The notes: generated by a model from the letters alone, not told the origin. A stretch of 8,416 nucleotides of DNA from UBA2093 sp049454855 (GCA_049454855.1 JBMUAQ010000092.1:1-8416); one strand, 5' to 3'; counted from the first letter of the stretch, positions 1 through 5,789 are shown. Translations and numbers: made by a program.

Positions 1-239
1 TCGGGGAGGGGGCATCGGTCGATGCCGGCGCGGTGATCGTCGACACGGTGGTGCTGCCCGGTGCACACGTCGGTGCGTCGGTCCGTCTGGAGCGCTGCCT
101 CGTGATGGGCCGTGTCGGTGAGGGGGCGACCCTCGCGGACTGTGTGGTGGGGGCCGACGGCGATGTCGCGTCCCGTGCGCACCTGGTCGGTGCACGCATT
201 CCCGACCCGGCAGCCGTCGACCCTGCAACGATGGGGTGA
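1..239 (+). CDS. NDP-sugar pyrophosphorylase, C-terminal left-handed beta-helix (5'-partial)
   Basis: The gene enters from the left edge in the frame whose first full codon is at base 3, and it stops with TGA at 237-239. The visible 78 residues show irregular hexapeptide periodicity, with small residues or Val/Ile/Leu recurring every six positions (for example GEGASV, VVLPGAHVGASV, CLVMGRVGEGATL and CVVGADGDV). This is the left-handed beta-helix that caps sugar-1-phosphate nucleotidyltransferases. The catalytic N-terminal domain lies outside the window, so the nucleotide and sugar cannot be read. Mannose-1-phosphate guanylyltransferase is the likely specificity, because mycobacteria carry such a gene (Rv3264c) near fbiA/fbiB and a GDP-mannose-consuming gene (gmd) lies downstream here; that is inference. 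A hexapeptide acyltransferase is the main alternative. The stop is only 22 bases before the next start, which suggests one operon with the SDR gene. Confidence 0.72.
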   Translation, partial: GEGASVDAGAVIVDTVVLPGAHVGASVRLERCLVMGRVGEGATLADCVVGADGDVASRAHLVGARIPDPAAVDPATMG

Positions 240-249
240 TGGCCACCAT

Positions 250-254
250 GGGAG
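250..254 (+). promoter_or_regulatory. Ribosome binding site fixing a TTG start
   Basis: GGGAG at 250-254 lies seven bases before TTG at 262-264. It supports the TTG start over GTG 268 and ATG 271, which would be 13 and 16 bases away. It also argues against reading the gene from further upstream inside the pyrophosphorylase. Confidence 0.6.
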
Positions 255-261
255 CCCCACG

Positions 262-1161
262 TTGAGAGTGATGGTGTGCGGCGGTGCCGGGTTCATCGGC
301 TCGCATCTCACCGACCGCCTCCTCGCCGAGGGACACGAGGTCGATGTGGTGGACAGCCTCACCACGGGGTCAATCTCGAACCTCGCGGGGGCACGCGCGG
401 CAACCGGCAGGTTCAAGCTGCAGAACGTGGCCGTCGAGTCGCCGGAGTTCGCCGAGTTGGTGTCCGTGAGGCGGCCCGGGGTGATGTTCGACCTCGTGTC
501 GATGTCGCCGTCCATGTGCCACCTGAGCGGCGGACTCCAGTCGGTGAAGGTCGCCACCACCGTGCTCGAGGCCGCACGGCTCGCGAGCGTGCCGAAGGTG
601 GTGTCATGCCTCCCGGCGTCGCTGCTGTACGGCGAGGCCAAGGCTAAGGAACTGCCCATCAAGGAGGGCCACGTGTCGGAGCCGCGCACCGCGGCCGAGG
701 TGTTCGCCCGGGCGATCGCGGCTCTCCATGCCGTGTACCGCGACCGGCACGGTGTCGACTACACGGTGCTCGCCACGTCGAACGTGTACGGCCCGCGACA
801 GCGTCCCGAGGACGGGGTGGTCGCCGCGTTCGTCGCGGCACTCGACTCGGGGAAACCGCCGCTCGTGCACGGCACCGGGAAACAGACGCGCGACTTCGTG
901 CACATCGACGACGTGGTGGACGCACTCGTGCGTTCCGTCGACAGGGGCGGCGGGTTCGTGCTCAACATCGGCACCGGTGTCGCCACGTCGGTGCGGGACC
1001 TGTGGGGCCTCATGTCGGGTGCGTCAGGCCTGGCCCCGCGCGCGGGATCCGCGCGCCCCGATGACATCGCGCGCCTGTCGCTGTCCCCGGTGCGTGCGCG
1101 CATCCAGCTGGGGTGGTCGCCGTTCACCAAGTTGCGTGACGGCCTGCAGGGTCTGCGTTAG
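262..1161 (+). CDS. NAD-dependent epimerase/dehydratase-like SDR protein, catalytic triad apparently lost
   Basis: This is a 299-residue extended short-chain dehydrogenase/reductase protein. The Rossmann cofactor site is intact: VMVCGGAGFIGSHL (residues 3-16) carries the GxxGxxG motif, and Asp31 with Gly36 in VVDSLTTGS suits NAD(H) binding. Conserved late motifs are also present: NVYGPRQ (174-180) and DFVHIDDVVDA near residue 215, as in UDP-glucose 4-epimerases and dTDP-glucose dehydratases. The catalytic positions do not match. The Ser/Thr four residues before the conserved Tyr-Gly (Tyr123-Gly124) is Ala119. The segment that normally reads P-x-S-P-Y-x-x-S-K is PRTAAEVFA (141-149), which puts Ala145 at the Tyr and Ala149 at the Lys. 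The usual H-x-A-A segment reads DLVSMSPSM. The fold and cofactor binding are therefore likely, but epimerase or dehydratase activity is doubtful. The gene follows the pyrophosphorylase by 22 bases, probably in one operon, and its stop overlaps that of convergent cofE. Confidence 0.85.
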   Translation: MRVMVCGGAGFIGSHLTDRLLAEGHEVDVVDSLTTGSISNLAGARAATGRFKLQNVAVESPEFAELVSVRRPGVMFDLVSMSPSMCHLSGGLQSVKVATTVLEAARLASVPKVVSCLPASLLYGEAKAKELPIKEGHVSEPRTAAEVFARAIAALHAVYRDRHGVDYTVLATSNVYGPRQRPEDGVVAAFVAALDSGKPPLVHGTGKQTRDFVHIDDVVDALVRSVDRGGGFVLNIGTGVATSVRDLWGLMSGASGLAPRAGSARPDDIARLSLSPVRARIQLGWSPFTKLRDGLQGLR

Positions 1162-1871
1162 CGGAAGAGGTCCTCGGCCGGCGGGCGGATGAGTTCGTCC
1201 ACCGAGGAGTCGCGGAACCACGATGCATCCGCGCCGCGGATGACCGCCACCGGTATCCCGTTCGACTTGCCCATCACCAGCTCGCCCATCGACGCGAGTT
1301 CGTCGGCCACGGCAACCTCGGTCACCTGCATCACTCGGCCGAGGGCATCCTCGGTGCCGCGCAGGTCGACGACGCCGGCGATCCCCGCGACCCCGATCGC
1401 GACGTCGGTGAGTCCCTTGCGCCACGGACGGCCGAACGTGTCGCTCACGATCACGCCGACCTCCACGCCGAGCCGTGCACGCACGATGTCGCGGATCCTG
1501 CGCGCGGAGCGGTCGCTGTCGAGCGGCAGCAGGGCGGCGAAGCCACGTTCCACGTTCGAGAGGTCGATGCCGCTGTTGGCGCAGATGAAACCGTGTCTCG
1601 TCTCGGTGATGATGAGGTCGCCGCGGCGTCGCACCACGCGCCGCGCCTCCTGCTCCACCAGCACCTTGTGCGACAGCGGGTCCGAGGCATCGATCTCGAC
1701 CAGACGGCCCTCGGCCTTCGACACGATCTTCTGCGTCACGATGAGAACGTCACCGTCGAGCAACGGACCGTTCGGCTCGGCGGTGCACGCATCCGCGATG
1801 ATGTCGCCCAGCTGGTCGCCCGGTGCGATCTCGCCGATTCCCTCCACGCCCCATGCGGTCATCCGTGCCAT
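1158..1871 (-). CDS. cofE: Coenzyme F420-0:L-glutamate ligase (stand-alone CofE type)
   Basis: This 237-residue protein adds gamma-linked glutamate to F420-0 with GTP, in the cytoplasm, late in F420 synthesis. Family motifs are clear and in order: GDVLIVTQKIVSKAEGR (40-56), ETRHGFICANSGIDLSNV (90-107), LLPLDSDRSARRIRD (114-128) and VSDTFGRPWRKGLTDVAIG (142-160), the last in the metal and nucleotide site. ATG 1869-1871 is preceded by GGAAGGGG at a six-base spacing. The cofD stop and this ATG are separated by one base, so translation is probably coupled. Mycobacterial FbiB is a fusion of this domain to an FMN nitroreductase-like domain. Here the protein ends in a linker-like RPPAEDLFR, and the strand beyond is occupied by the convergent SDR gene, so the second domain is absent. 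The TAA stop (1158-1160) overlaps the SDR stop (1159-1161). Confidence 0.95.
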   Translation of the reverse strand: MARMTAWGVEGIGEIAPGDQLGDIIADACTAEPNGPLLDGDVLIVTQKIVSKAEGRLVEIDASDPLSHKVLVEQEARRVVRRRGDLIITETRHGFICANSGIDLSNVERGFAALLPLDSDRSARRIRDIVRARLGVEVGVIVSDTFGRPWRKGLTDVAIGVAGIAGVVDLRGTEDALGRVMQVTEVAVADELASMGELVMGKSNGIPVAVIRGADASWFRDSSVDELIRPPAEDLFR

Positions 1872-1872
1872 G

Positions 1873-2829
1873 TCACGCCCCTTCCGCCGCCGCGTCCACC
1901 ACGGTGCGTGCCAGTGACTCTGCCACGCCGGGTCCCGACATGATCGTGTCGGTCACCACGCACCGGACTCCGCACGCCTCGACGGCGCCGGCCAGTGCGG
2001 CATCACGGGAGTCGATCACGAGGGTCCCGCACACCGGCGCGTACAGGCGGGCCACACCGACGACGGAGGGCTCCATGCCGAGCTCGGAGAGCATGCGGTC
2101 GGCAGGGCCCTTCAGCGCGGCACCCGCGACGATGGGCGAGACCGCCACAACCGATTCACGGCGCGCACTCAGCGCCTCGTCGACACCCGCGAGCGCGCGG
2201 ACGGGCCCGATCGACACGACGGGGTTCGACGGGGCGATCACGACGACGTCCGCGTCCCCGATGAGGGACGGATCGATGAAGCGGGCCGTGGCGGCACCGC
2301 GGAACTCGACAGCCGAGACCGCAACCGAGTGGCGGAGCTTCACGAAGTACTCCTGGAACGACACCGTCCCGCCGTCGGCGAGAGTCACGAGAGTCGCCAC
2401 GGGGTCATCGCTCATGGGGACGAGCCGCACGTCGACGCCGAACGCCCGGCGGACCTCGTCGGTCACCTGCGAGAGCGTGGCGCCGTCGGCGAGGCGGGCA
2501 GTACGGTACATGTGCGTCGCGAGGTCGGCATCACCGAGGTTGAACCACGTGGAGCCCGCCGCGGAGCCCTCCGGTCGCACGGCGTCGAACCTCGCGAGGG
2601 ACTCCATCGCCCGCCAGGTCTCGCCGGAGAGTCCCCAACCGCGCTCCGGGTCGATGGCGGATGCGAGTGTGTAGGTGACCGTGTCGATGTCGGGGCTGAT
2701 CGACAGGCCGTGCATCACGGTGTCGTCGCCCGTGTTCACCACCGCGACCGTGTGAGGGCCGAGTCCTGCCGCTGTCATCCCGCGCAGGAAACGGGCCGCA
2801 CCCACGCCGCCTGCGATCACCGTGAACAT
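1873..2829 (-). CDS. cofD: 2-phospho-L-lactate/phosphoenolpyruvate transferase of F420 synthesis (CofD/FbiA)
   Basis: This 318-residue enzyme joins the 2-phospholactyl or phosphoenolpyruvyl moiety, from its GDP-activated form, to the deazaflavin Fo. The product is F420-0 or dehydro-F420-0. Family hallmarks are present: AGGVGAARFLRG (6-17), NTGDD (32-36), SPDIDTVTYTL (45-55), WFNLGDADLATHMYRT near residues 108-123, APSNPVVSIGPV, and SPIVAGAALKGPADRML. I place the start at ATG 2827-2829 because family homology begins there (MFTVIAGG). The frame is open to a GTG at 2905-2907, but the added 26 residues are basic, unlike the family, and would cover the gmd promoter region. No SD precedes the ATG, but a TACGCT box does, so a leaderless start is likely. 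It is first in an operon with cofE. Actinobacterial FbiA is known to prefer the phosphoenolpyruvyl donor; the substrate here is not decidable from sequence alone. Confidence 0.94.
   Translation of the reverse strand: MFTVIAGGVGAARFLRGMTAAGLGPHTVAVVNTGDDTVMHGLSISPDIDTVTYTLASAIDPERGWGLSGETWRAMESLARFDAVRPEGSAAGSTWFNLGDADLATHMYRTARLADGATLSQVTDEVRRAFGVDVRLVPMSDDPVATLVTLADGGTVSFQEYFVKLRHSVAVSAVEFRGAATARFIDPSLIGDADVVVIAPSNPVVSIGPVRALAGVDEALSARRESVVAVSPIVAGAALKGPADRMLSELGMEPSVVGVARLYAPVCGTLVIDSRDAALAGAVEACGVRCVVTDTIMSGPGVAESLARTVVDAAAEGA
1878..1885 (-). promoter_or_regulatory. Shine-Dalgarno site for cofE inside the end of cofD
   Basis: Read on the minus strand, GGAAGGGG lies in the last codons of cofD and six bases before the cofE ATG. 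It is among the strongest SDs in the window and contrasts with the SD-less starts of the genes at the heads of transcripts. Confidence 0.6.
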
Positions 2830-2836
2830 GGGACAC

Positions 2837-2842
2837 AGCGTA
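2837..2842 (-). promoter_or_regulatory. Leaderless-type -10 box of cofDE
   Basis: Minus-strand TACGCT fits the actinobacterial TANNNT -10 consensus. Seven bases separate it from the ATG of cofD, so transcription would begin at or next to the A of the start codon. No SD is present. I see no convincing -35 hexamer at 16-18 bases. Confidence 0.45.
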
Positions 2843-2890
2843 CGGTCGGGGCTCCGTTGCGCTCTCCCCGATGGCCCGCCGGGGCGGTGG

Positions 2891-2922
2891 TAGCGTCGGG
2901 CGGTCACATCAGCACCGGAAGG
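2891..2922 (+). promoter_or_regulatory. Putative gmd -10 box and ribosome binding site
   Basis: TAGCGT (2891-2896) fits TANNNT and would start transcription near 2903, giving a leader of roughly 27 bases. GGAAGG at 2917-2922 is a good SD seven bases before ATG 2930. No clear -35 is seen. Unlike its divergent partner cofD, gmd appears to be leadered. Confidence 0.4.
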
Positions 2923-2929
2923 TCACACG

Positions 2930-3913
2930 ATGCCACGCGCTTTCATCACAGGTATCACGGGTCAGGACGGCCAGCACCTCGCGGAGTTCCTCCACGGGAA
3001 GGGCTACGAGGTGTTCGGGATGCTCAAGGGGCAGAACAACCCCCGCGCCCACCAGCTGCGCGACGAGTTCCCCTACGTGGAACTGGTGCCGGGTGACCTC
3101 GCCGACCTCCCGAGTCTCGTGAAGGCCCTGGAGACGGCGCAGCCCGACGAGGTCTACAACCTCGGTGCAATCTCGTTCGTCGCCATCTCGTTCGGTCAGG
3201 CCGAGCTCACCTCGAACATCACCGGCCTCGGGGTGCTGCGCATGCTCGAGGCGGTCCGCATGGTGGGCGGCACCCAGAACAACTCGATGCGCTTCTACCA
3301 GGCGTCGTCGTCGGAGATGTTCGGCAAGGTGCGCGAGGTGCCCCAGCGCGAGACGACCCCGTTCCATCCGCGCTCGCCGTACGGGTGCGCGAAGGTGTGC
3401 GGCCACGACATCACCGTGAACTACCGCGAGAGCTACGGGATGTACGCCTGCTCGGGCATCCTCTTCAATCACGAGGGGCCACGTCGCGGTCTCGAGTTCG
3501 TCACCCGCAAGATCTCGAACTCGGCGGCGCGCATCAAGCTCGGCCTGCAGCAGGAGCTCGTCATGGGCAACCTCGATGCCAAGCGCGACTGGGGTTACGC
3601 AGGGGACTACGTGCGCGCCATGTGGATGATGCTCCAGCAGGACGAGCCCGACGACTACGTGGTCGCCACGGGGGAGACACACTCGATCGAGGAGTACCTC
3701 ACCCTCGCGTTCGAGGAGGCAGGTCTCGGTGACTGGCGCCCCTACGTGCGCCAGGACCCCAAGTTCTTCCGGCCCGCCGAGGTCGACCTGCTGATCGGTG
3801 ACCCCACGAAGGCCCGCGAGAAGCTCGGCTGGGTGCCGGAGGTCGACTTCCCGTCGCTCGTGCGGATGATGGTGCGCCACGACCTCGAGACCGAGGCCGC
3901 CCGCGCCCGTTGA
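2930..3913 (+). CDS. gmd: GDP-mannose 4,6-dehydratase
   Basis: This 327-residue extended SDR enzyme converts GDP-D-mannose to GDP-4-keto-6-deoxy-D-mannose, the entry to GDP-fucose, GDP-rhamnose and related deoxysugars. Visible family signatures are GITGQDG (8-14), the active-site QASSSEMFG (124-132) with Ser127 and Glu129, the YGCAK motif with Tyr151 and Lys155, ILFNHEGPRRG (177-187), MGNLDAKRDWG (212-222) and RPAEVDLLIGDPTKA (281-295). All are hallmarks of GMD rather than GalE or RmlB. ATG 2930 has a good SD and begins right at the Rossmann strand. One oddity is that the arginine-rich NADP-binding loop after the first strand-helix unit (RRxSS in characterised GMDs) reads MLKGQNNPRA (31-40) and is short. 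No GDP-fucose synthase or GDP-rhamnose reductase is in the window, so the final sugar is unknown. It is divergent from cofD and convergent with the flippase-like gene. Confidence 0.94.
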   Translation: MPRAFITGITGQDGQHLAEFLHGKGYEVFGMLKGQNNPRAHQLRDEFPYVELVPGDLADLPSLVKALETAQPDEVYNLGAISFVAISFGQAELTSNITGLGVLRMLEAVRMVGGTQNNSMRFYQASSSEMFGKVREVPQRETTPFHPRSPYGCAKVCGHDITVNYRESYGMYACSGILFNHEGPRRGLEFVTRKISNSAARIKLGLQQELVMGNLDAKRDWGYAGDYVRAMWMMLQQDEPDDYVVATGETHSIEEYLTLAFEEAGLGDWRPYVRQDPKFFRPAEVDLLIGDPTKAREKLGWVPEVDFPSLVRMMVRHDLETEAARAR

Positions 3914-3928
3914 CGGGATGACGGTTGC

Positions 3929-3946
3929 CCGGATCGTGTGGTCCGG
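3929..3946. terminator. Hairpin between convergent gmd and flippase-like genes
   Basis: CCGGATC (3929-3935) pairs with GGTCCGG (3940-3946) around a GTGT loop, giving seven base pairs with one T-G wobble on the plus strand. It fills most of the 33-base gap and abuts the flippase TGA at 3947-3949. No T-tract follows on either strand, so it would be a bidirectional GC-rich terminator at best. It could also be a chance hairpin. Confidence 0.4.
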
Positions 3947-5278
3947 TCAGCCCTCCACGGGGTTGTCGAACACCCCGTCAATCATCGACTCCGCATCTGG
4001 CATGATGCCCGCGGCGACACGGGAACGCATCGCAGACACGAAGTACCCGAAGCCGAGCGTGCACGCCGCCACTAGGCCGAGCTCCACCCGCAGGTAGAGG
4101 TCATCAGACGCCACCGCGGTGACCGCCACGAACACCGCAACGCTGGCGAGCCAGCCGAAGGCCACCTGACGGTGGCCGCGAAGTGCGATGACCGCCAGAG
4201 CGCATGCCTGAGCCAGCATGAAGAGACCGCTGGCGAGGGCGAGCAGGCCGAGCGTGCTGCGGTCGAGTCCGCCGCCGTACACCACATCCAGCACCGTCGG
4301 GCCGATGGCGAACGAACCGGCGACGCCGAGCACCGCAATCACACCAACCACCACCATGAGGTTGCGGAATCCGCTGCGGAACTCGTCGAGGTCGCCCCTG
4401 GCGGCCAGTCGTGCGAGCCTCGGGAGCAACGCTGCCTGCACCGCCTGGAAGAGGAACAGCGGCACCCTGGCGAGTATGACCCCGTTGCCGAAGGCGGTCA
4501 CTCGGGCCGCGTCCCCCGATGTCGCGAGAACGTCGACACCGATCGGGCCGGCATTCACGAGCGCGGCCGACATGATCGATCCGAGCAGGAGCCAGCCGAG
4601 ATTCGGTGTGACGTCGCGCAGTTCGGCAGCAGGTCCCTCATCGGCGGCGAGACCACCCCGCGACCACACCCATGCCACTGCAACGAGCGGGCTGGCTGCC
4701 ACCGTCACCGCGTACGCCCAGATGTTCGTGACCCCGGCCAGCCACAGTGCGATGCACGCACTGATGCGCACCAGGCTGTCGATCCCGAGCACGAGCCCAT
4801 ATGCGCGGAAGCGGGCTGACCCCGACGCGATGCCGCGCGCGAGGTGGGCGAGTGCGTAACCCGCAACCGCCACGAAGAGCGCGGCCGTCACCCCTGCGTG
4901 GCCCTCGAACATGCTGTCGGTCAGCCACGGTGCGCCCACGGCCATCGCCACGGCGAGCACGGCGGTGATCCCGAGCGCGAGAGGCACCATGCGCCGCACC
5001 ACCGGCAGGCCGCCCTGGTCGAGCGCCCTGCGGTGGGCGAGAGCCCGGCCGAGCTCCTGCTCGACGGGGATGAAGAAACCGGGTGCCAGCGTGAACGTCA
5101 CGAACCACAGCGCCATGACCGGCTTGAAGTCCTCCTTGCCGAGCGCCTGCTGGCCCACCTTGAAGAAGGCATAACTGGCGACCCCGGTGATGAGCAGTCC
5201 GACACCGACGGGGAGGGTCCCCTCGGGCAGCGGTGCGCGCGGTCGCCCGGAGGTCTGGTCTGTGGGGTTCGCCGTCAC
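3947..5278 (-). CDS. Polysaccharide flippase-like (MOP superfamily) 12-helix membrane protein
   Basis: This 443-residue integral membrane protein has about twelve hydrophobic segments, roughly at 22-42, 54-74, 97-117, 130-150, 158-182, 184-206, 227-247, 260-285, 303-325, 343-366, 372-390 and 396-415. The length, helix count, pairing in two halves and residues such as FxxPVEQELGRAL after helix 2 and ARVPLFLFQAVQAALLPRLARL in helix 8 resemble Wzx/MurJ-like lipid-linked oligosaccharide exporters. The sequence alone does not give a substrate. The family call is by topology and general resemblance, so another MOP member is possible. The start is GTG 5276-5278, with no SD but a TAGCCT box eight bases upstream. 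An acidic tail (residues 427-443) follows the last helix. Its neighbours, gmd and the giant glycosyltransferase, support a role in exporting a surface glycan. It lies 90 bases downstream of the small repeat protein on the same strand. Confidence 0.78.
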   Translation of the reverse strand: MTANPTDQTSGRPRAPLPEGTLPVGVGLLITGVASYAFFKVGQQALGKEDFKPVMALWFVTFTLAPGFFIPVEQELGRALAHRRALDQGGLPVVRRMVPLALGITAVLAVAMAVGAPWLTDSMFEGHAGVTAALFVAVAGYALAHLARGIASGSARFRAYGLVLGIDSLVRISACIALWLAGVTNIWAYAVTVAASPLVAVAWVWSRGGLAADEGPAAELRDVTPNLGWLLLGSIMSAALVNAGPIGVDVLATSGDAARVTAFGNGVILARVPLFLFQAVQAALLPRLARLAARGDLDEFRSGFRNLMVVVGVIAVLGVAGSFAIGPTVLDVVYGGGLDRSTLGLLALASGLFMLAQACALAVIALRGHRQVAFGWLASVAVFVAVTAVASDDLYLRVELGLVAACTLGFGYFVSAMRSRVAAGIMPDAESMIDGVFDNPVEG

Positions 5279-5286
5279 CTCGAGCG

Positions 5287-5292
5287 AGGCTA
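5287..5292 (-). promoter_or_regulatory. Leaderless-type -10 box of the flippase-like gene
   Basis: Minus-strand TAGCCT is followed by eight bases and then the GTG start, with no SD. The same hexamer and the same eight-base spacing to a GTG recur before the glycosyltransferase gene at 5784. No clear -35 is visible. Confidence 0.45.
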
Positions 5293-5354
5293 GTTGGCAG
5301 CCCCGAACACGGGCCGCGACCGAACTACCGAGAGTCCGATGCGCACCGGTCCGG

Positions 5355-5368
5355 CCCGCGCACGCGGG
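5355..5368 (-). terminator. Perfect GC hairpin directly after the repeat-protein stop
   Basis: CCCGC (5355-5359) and GCGGG (5364-5368) form a perfect five-pair stem around GCAC; the arms can extend to six pairs with a two-base loop. It touches the TAA of the small repeat gene (5369-5371). There is no T-tract. It would separate that transcript from the flippase-like gene, which has its own apparent promoter. Confidence 0.4.
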
Positions 5369-5695
5369 TTACTGCGCGGTGTTGCGGCGTGCGGCGAGTC
5401 CGGAGATCAGTTCGCGACGACGTACCTGCAGCTTCTGCACGCCGAGCACCACGAAACCGACGGCGGTGTATCCGGCATCGCGGGCCTGCTTCACCGCGGG
5501 GTTTGCGAGCACGGACTCCACGTTCTTGCGGAGGTCGACATTCGTGAGATCGATCGAGTGCAGTGCGGGGAGCTTGGGCAGTTCGATCTTGGGCAGGTCA
5601 ATCTTCGGGAGGTTGACCTTGGGGATCTCGAACCTGGGCAGGTCGACCTTCGGAAGATCGACCTTGGGGAGCTTGGGGAGAGTGATGTTCGCCAT
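5369..5695 (-). CDS. Small protein with N-terminal Pro-Lys pentapeptide repeats
   Basis: I do not recognise a named family for this 108-residue protein. Residues 7-43 are a tandem pentapeptide P-(K/R)-hydrophobic-(D/E/N)-(L/I): six full units (PKVDL, PKVDL, PRFEI, PKVNL, PKIDL, PKIEL) flanked by PKL and PKLP. Proline every fifth residue rules out a regular helix and suggests an extended rod with alternating basic and acidic side chains. A conventional-looking region follows: NPAVKQARDAGYTAVG (65-80), then a hydrophobic stretch FVVLGVQKLQV (81-91) and a basic tail RRREL to AARRN. That region may be an amphipathic or short membrane-associated helix. There is no signal peptide. The gene is well supported by a TTGCAT-N17-TAGGCT promoter with the ATG six bases after the -10 box. 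It is divergent from the giant glycosyltransferase and upstream of the flippase, so a surface or cell-envelope role is possible but unproven. Confidence 0.8.
   Translation of the reverse strand: MANITLPKLPKVDLPKVDLPRFEIPKVNLPKIDLPKIELPKLPALHSIDLTNVDLRKNVESVLANPAVKQARDAGYTAVGFVVLGVQKLQVRRRELISGLAARRNTAQ
5567..5677 (-). repeat. Degenerate 15-base tandem repeat encoding P-K-x-D-L units
   Basis: Seven to eight degenerate 15-base units lie inside the small protein gene. Units such as ggtcgaccttcgg and ggtcaatcttcgg on the plus strand differ mostly in ways that keep the P-K-hydrophobic-acidic-hydrophobic pattern. This points to selection on the protein and not only slippage. Confidence 0.75.
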
Positions 5696-5701
5696 GAAGC
5701 C

Positions 5702-5730
5702 AGCCTATGGGGAGGTGCTAACAAATGCAA
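5702..5730 (-). promoter_or_regulatory. Strong-looking leaderless promoter of the repeat-protein gene
   Basis: On the minus strand, TTGCAT (5725-5730) and TAGGCT (5702-5707) are separated by exactly 17 bases, and the ATG at 5695 follows after six more. This is the best -35/-10 pair in the window. The expected transcription start coincides with the start codon, so the mRNA would be leaderless. Confidence 0.6.
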
Positions 5731-5734
5731 GCAC
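5715..5734. promoter_or_regulatory. Inverted repeat overlapping the -35 box (possible operator)
   Basis: GTGCT (5715-5719) and AGCAC (5730-5734) flank ten AT-rich bases and cover the spacer and -35 of the repeat-protein promoter. Half-sites one helical turn apart and an AT-rich centre suit a dimeric repressor. The arms are short and could be chance. Confidence 0.25.
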
Positions 5735-5760
5735 TTCGCAAGACAGTGTGTCGGCTCGCC

Positions 5761-5777
5761 CCGAAGGGCTACTTCGG
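5761..5777. promoter_or_regulatory. Hairpin or operator-like palindrome upstream of the glycosyltransferase promoter
   Basis: CCGAAG (5761-5766) and CTTCGG (5772-5777) are perfect six-base arms around GGCTA. An overlapping alternative pairs GGGC (5766-5769) with GCCC (5777-5780). It lies where the -35 of the TAGCCT promoter would be. If that promoter is leaderless the element is not transcribed with the gene, so DNA recognition is more likely than RNA folding. Confidence 0.3.
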
Positions 5778-5783
5778 CCCCAT

Positions 5784-5789
5784 TAGCCT
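5784..5789 (+). promoter_or_regulatory. Leaderless-type -10 box of the giant glycosyltransferase
   Basis: TAGCCT is followed by eight bases and GTG 5798, and no SD lies between them. The hexamer, spacing and start codon are the same as for the flippase-like gene, which may mean the two genes are expressed together. Confidence 0.45.

Noticed and set aside
112..261. Extension of the SDR gene upstream into the pyrophosphorylase
   Set aside because: The frame is open but would overlap the previous gene by over 120 bases with Arg/Trp-rich sequence. The TTG at 262 has an SD and starts right at the Rossmann strand.
1189..1917. Plus-strand open frame over cofE
   Set aside because: Low-complexity Ser/Thr/Arg/Pro translation antisense to a gene with clear family motifs.
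1823..2674. Plus-strand open frame over cofD
   Set aside because: Ser/Arg/Thr/Ala-rich with no recognisable domain. cofD on the other strand has all family motifs.
2830..2907. N-terminal extension of CofD to a GTG at 2905-2907
   Set aside because: The 26 extra residues are basic and Pro/Arg-rich, and they precede the usual family start. They would cover the divergent gmd control region, and a TANNNT box fits the ATG at 2829.
2909..3880. A 323-codon open frame antisense to gmd
   Set aside because: Its translation is rich in His, Arg, Leu and Val with no motif, while the plus strand gives a textbook Gmd. It is a shadow frame.
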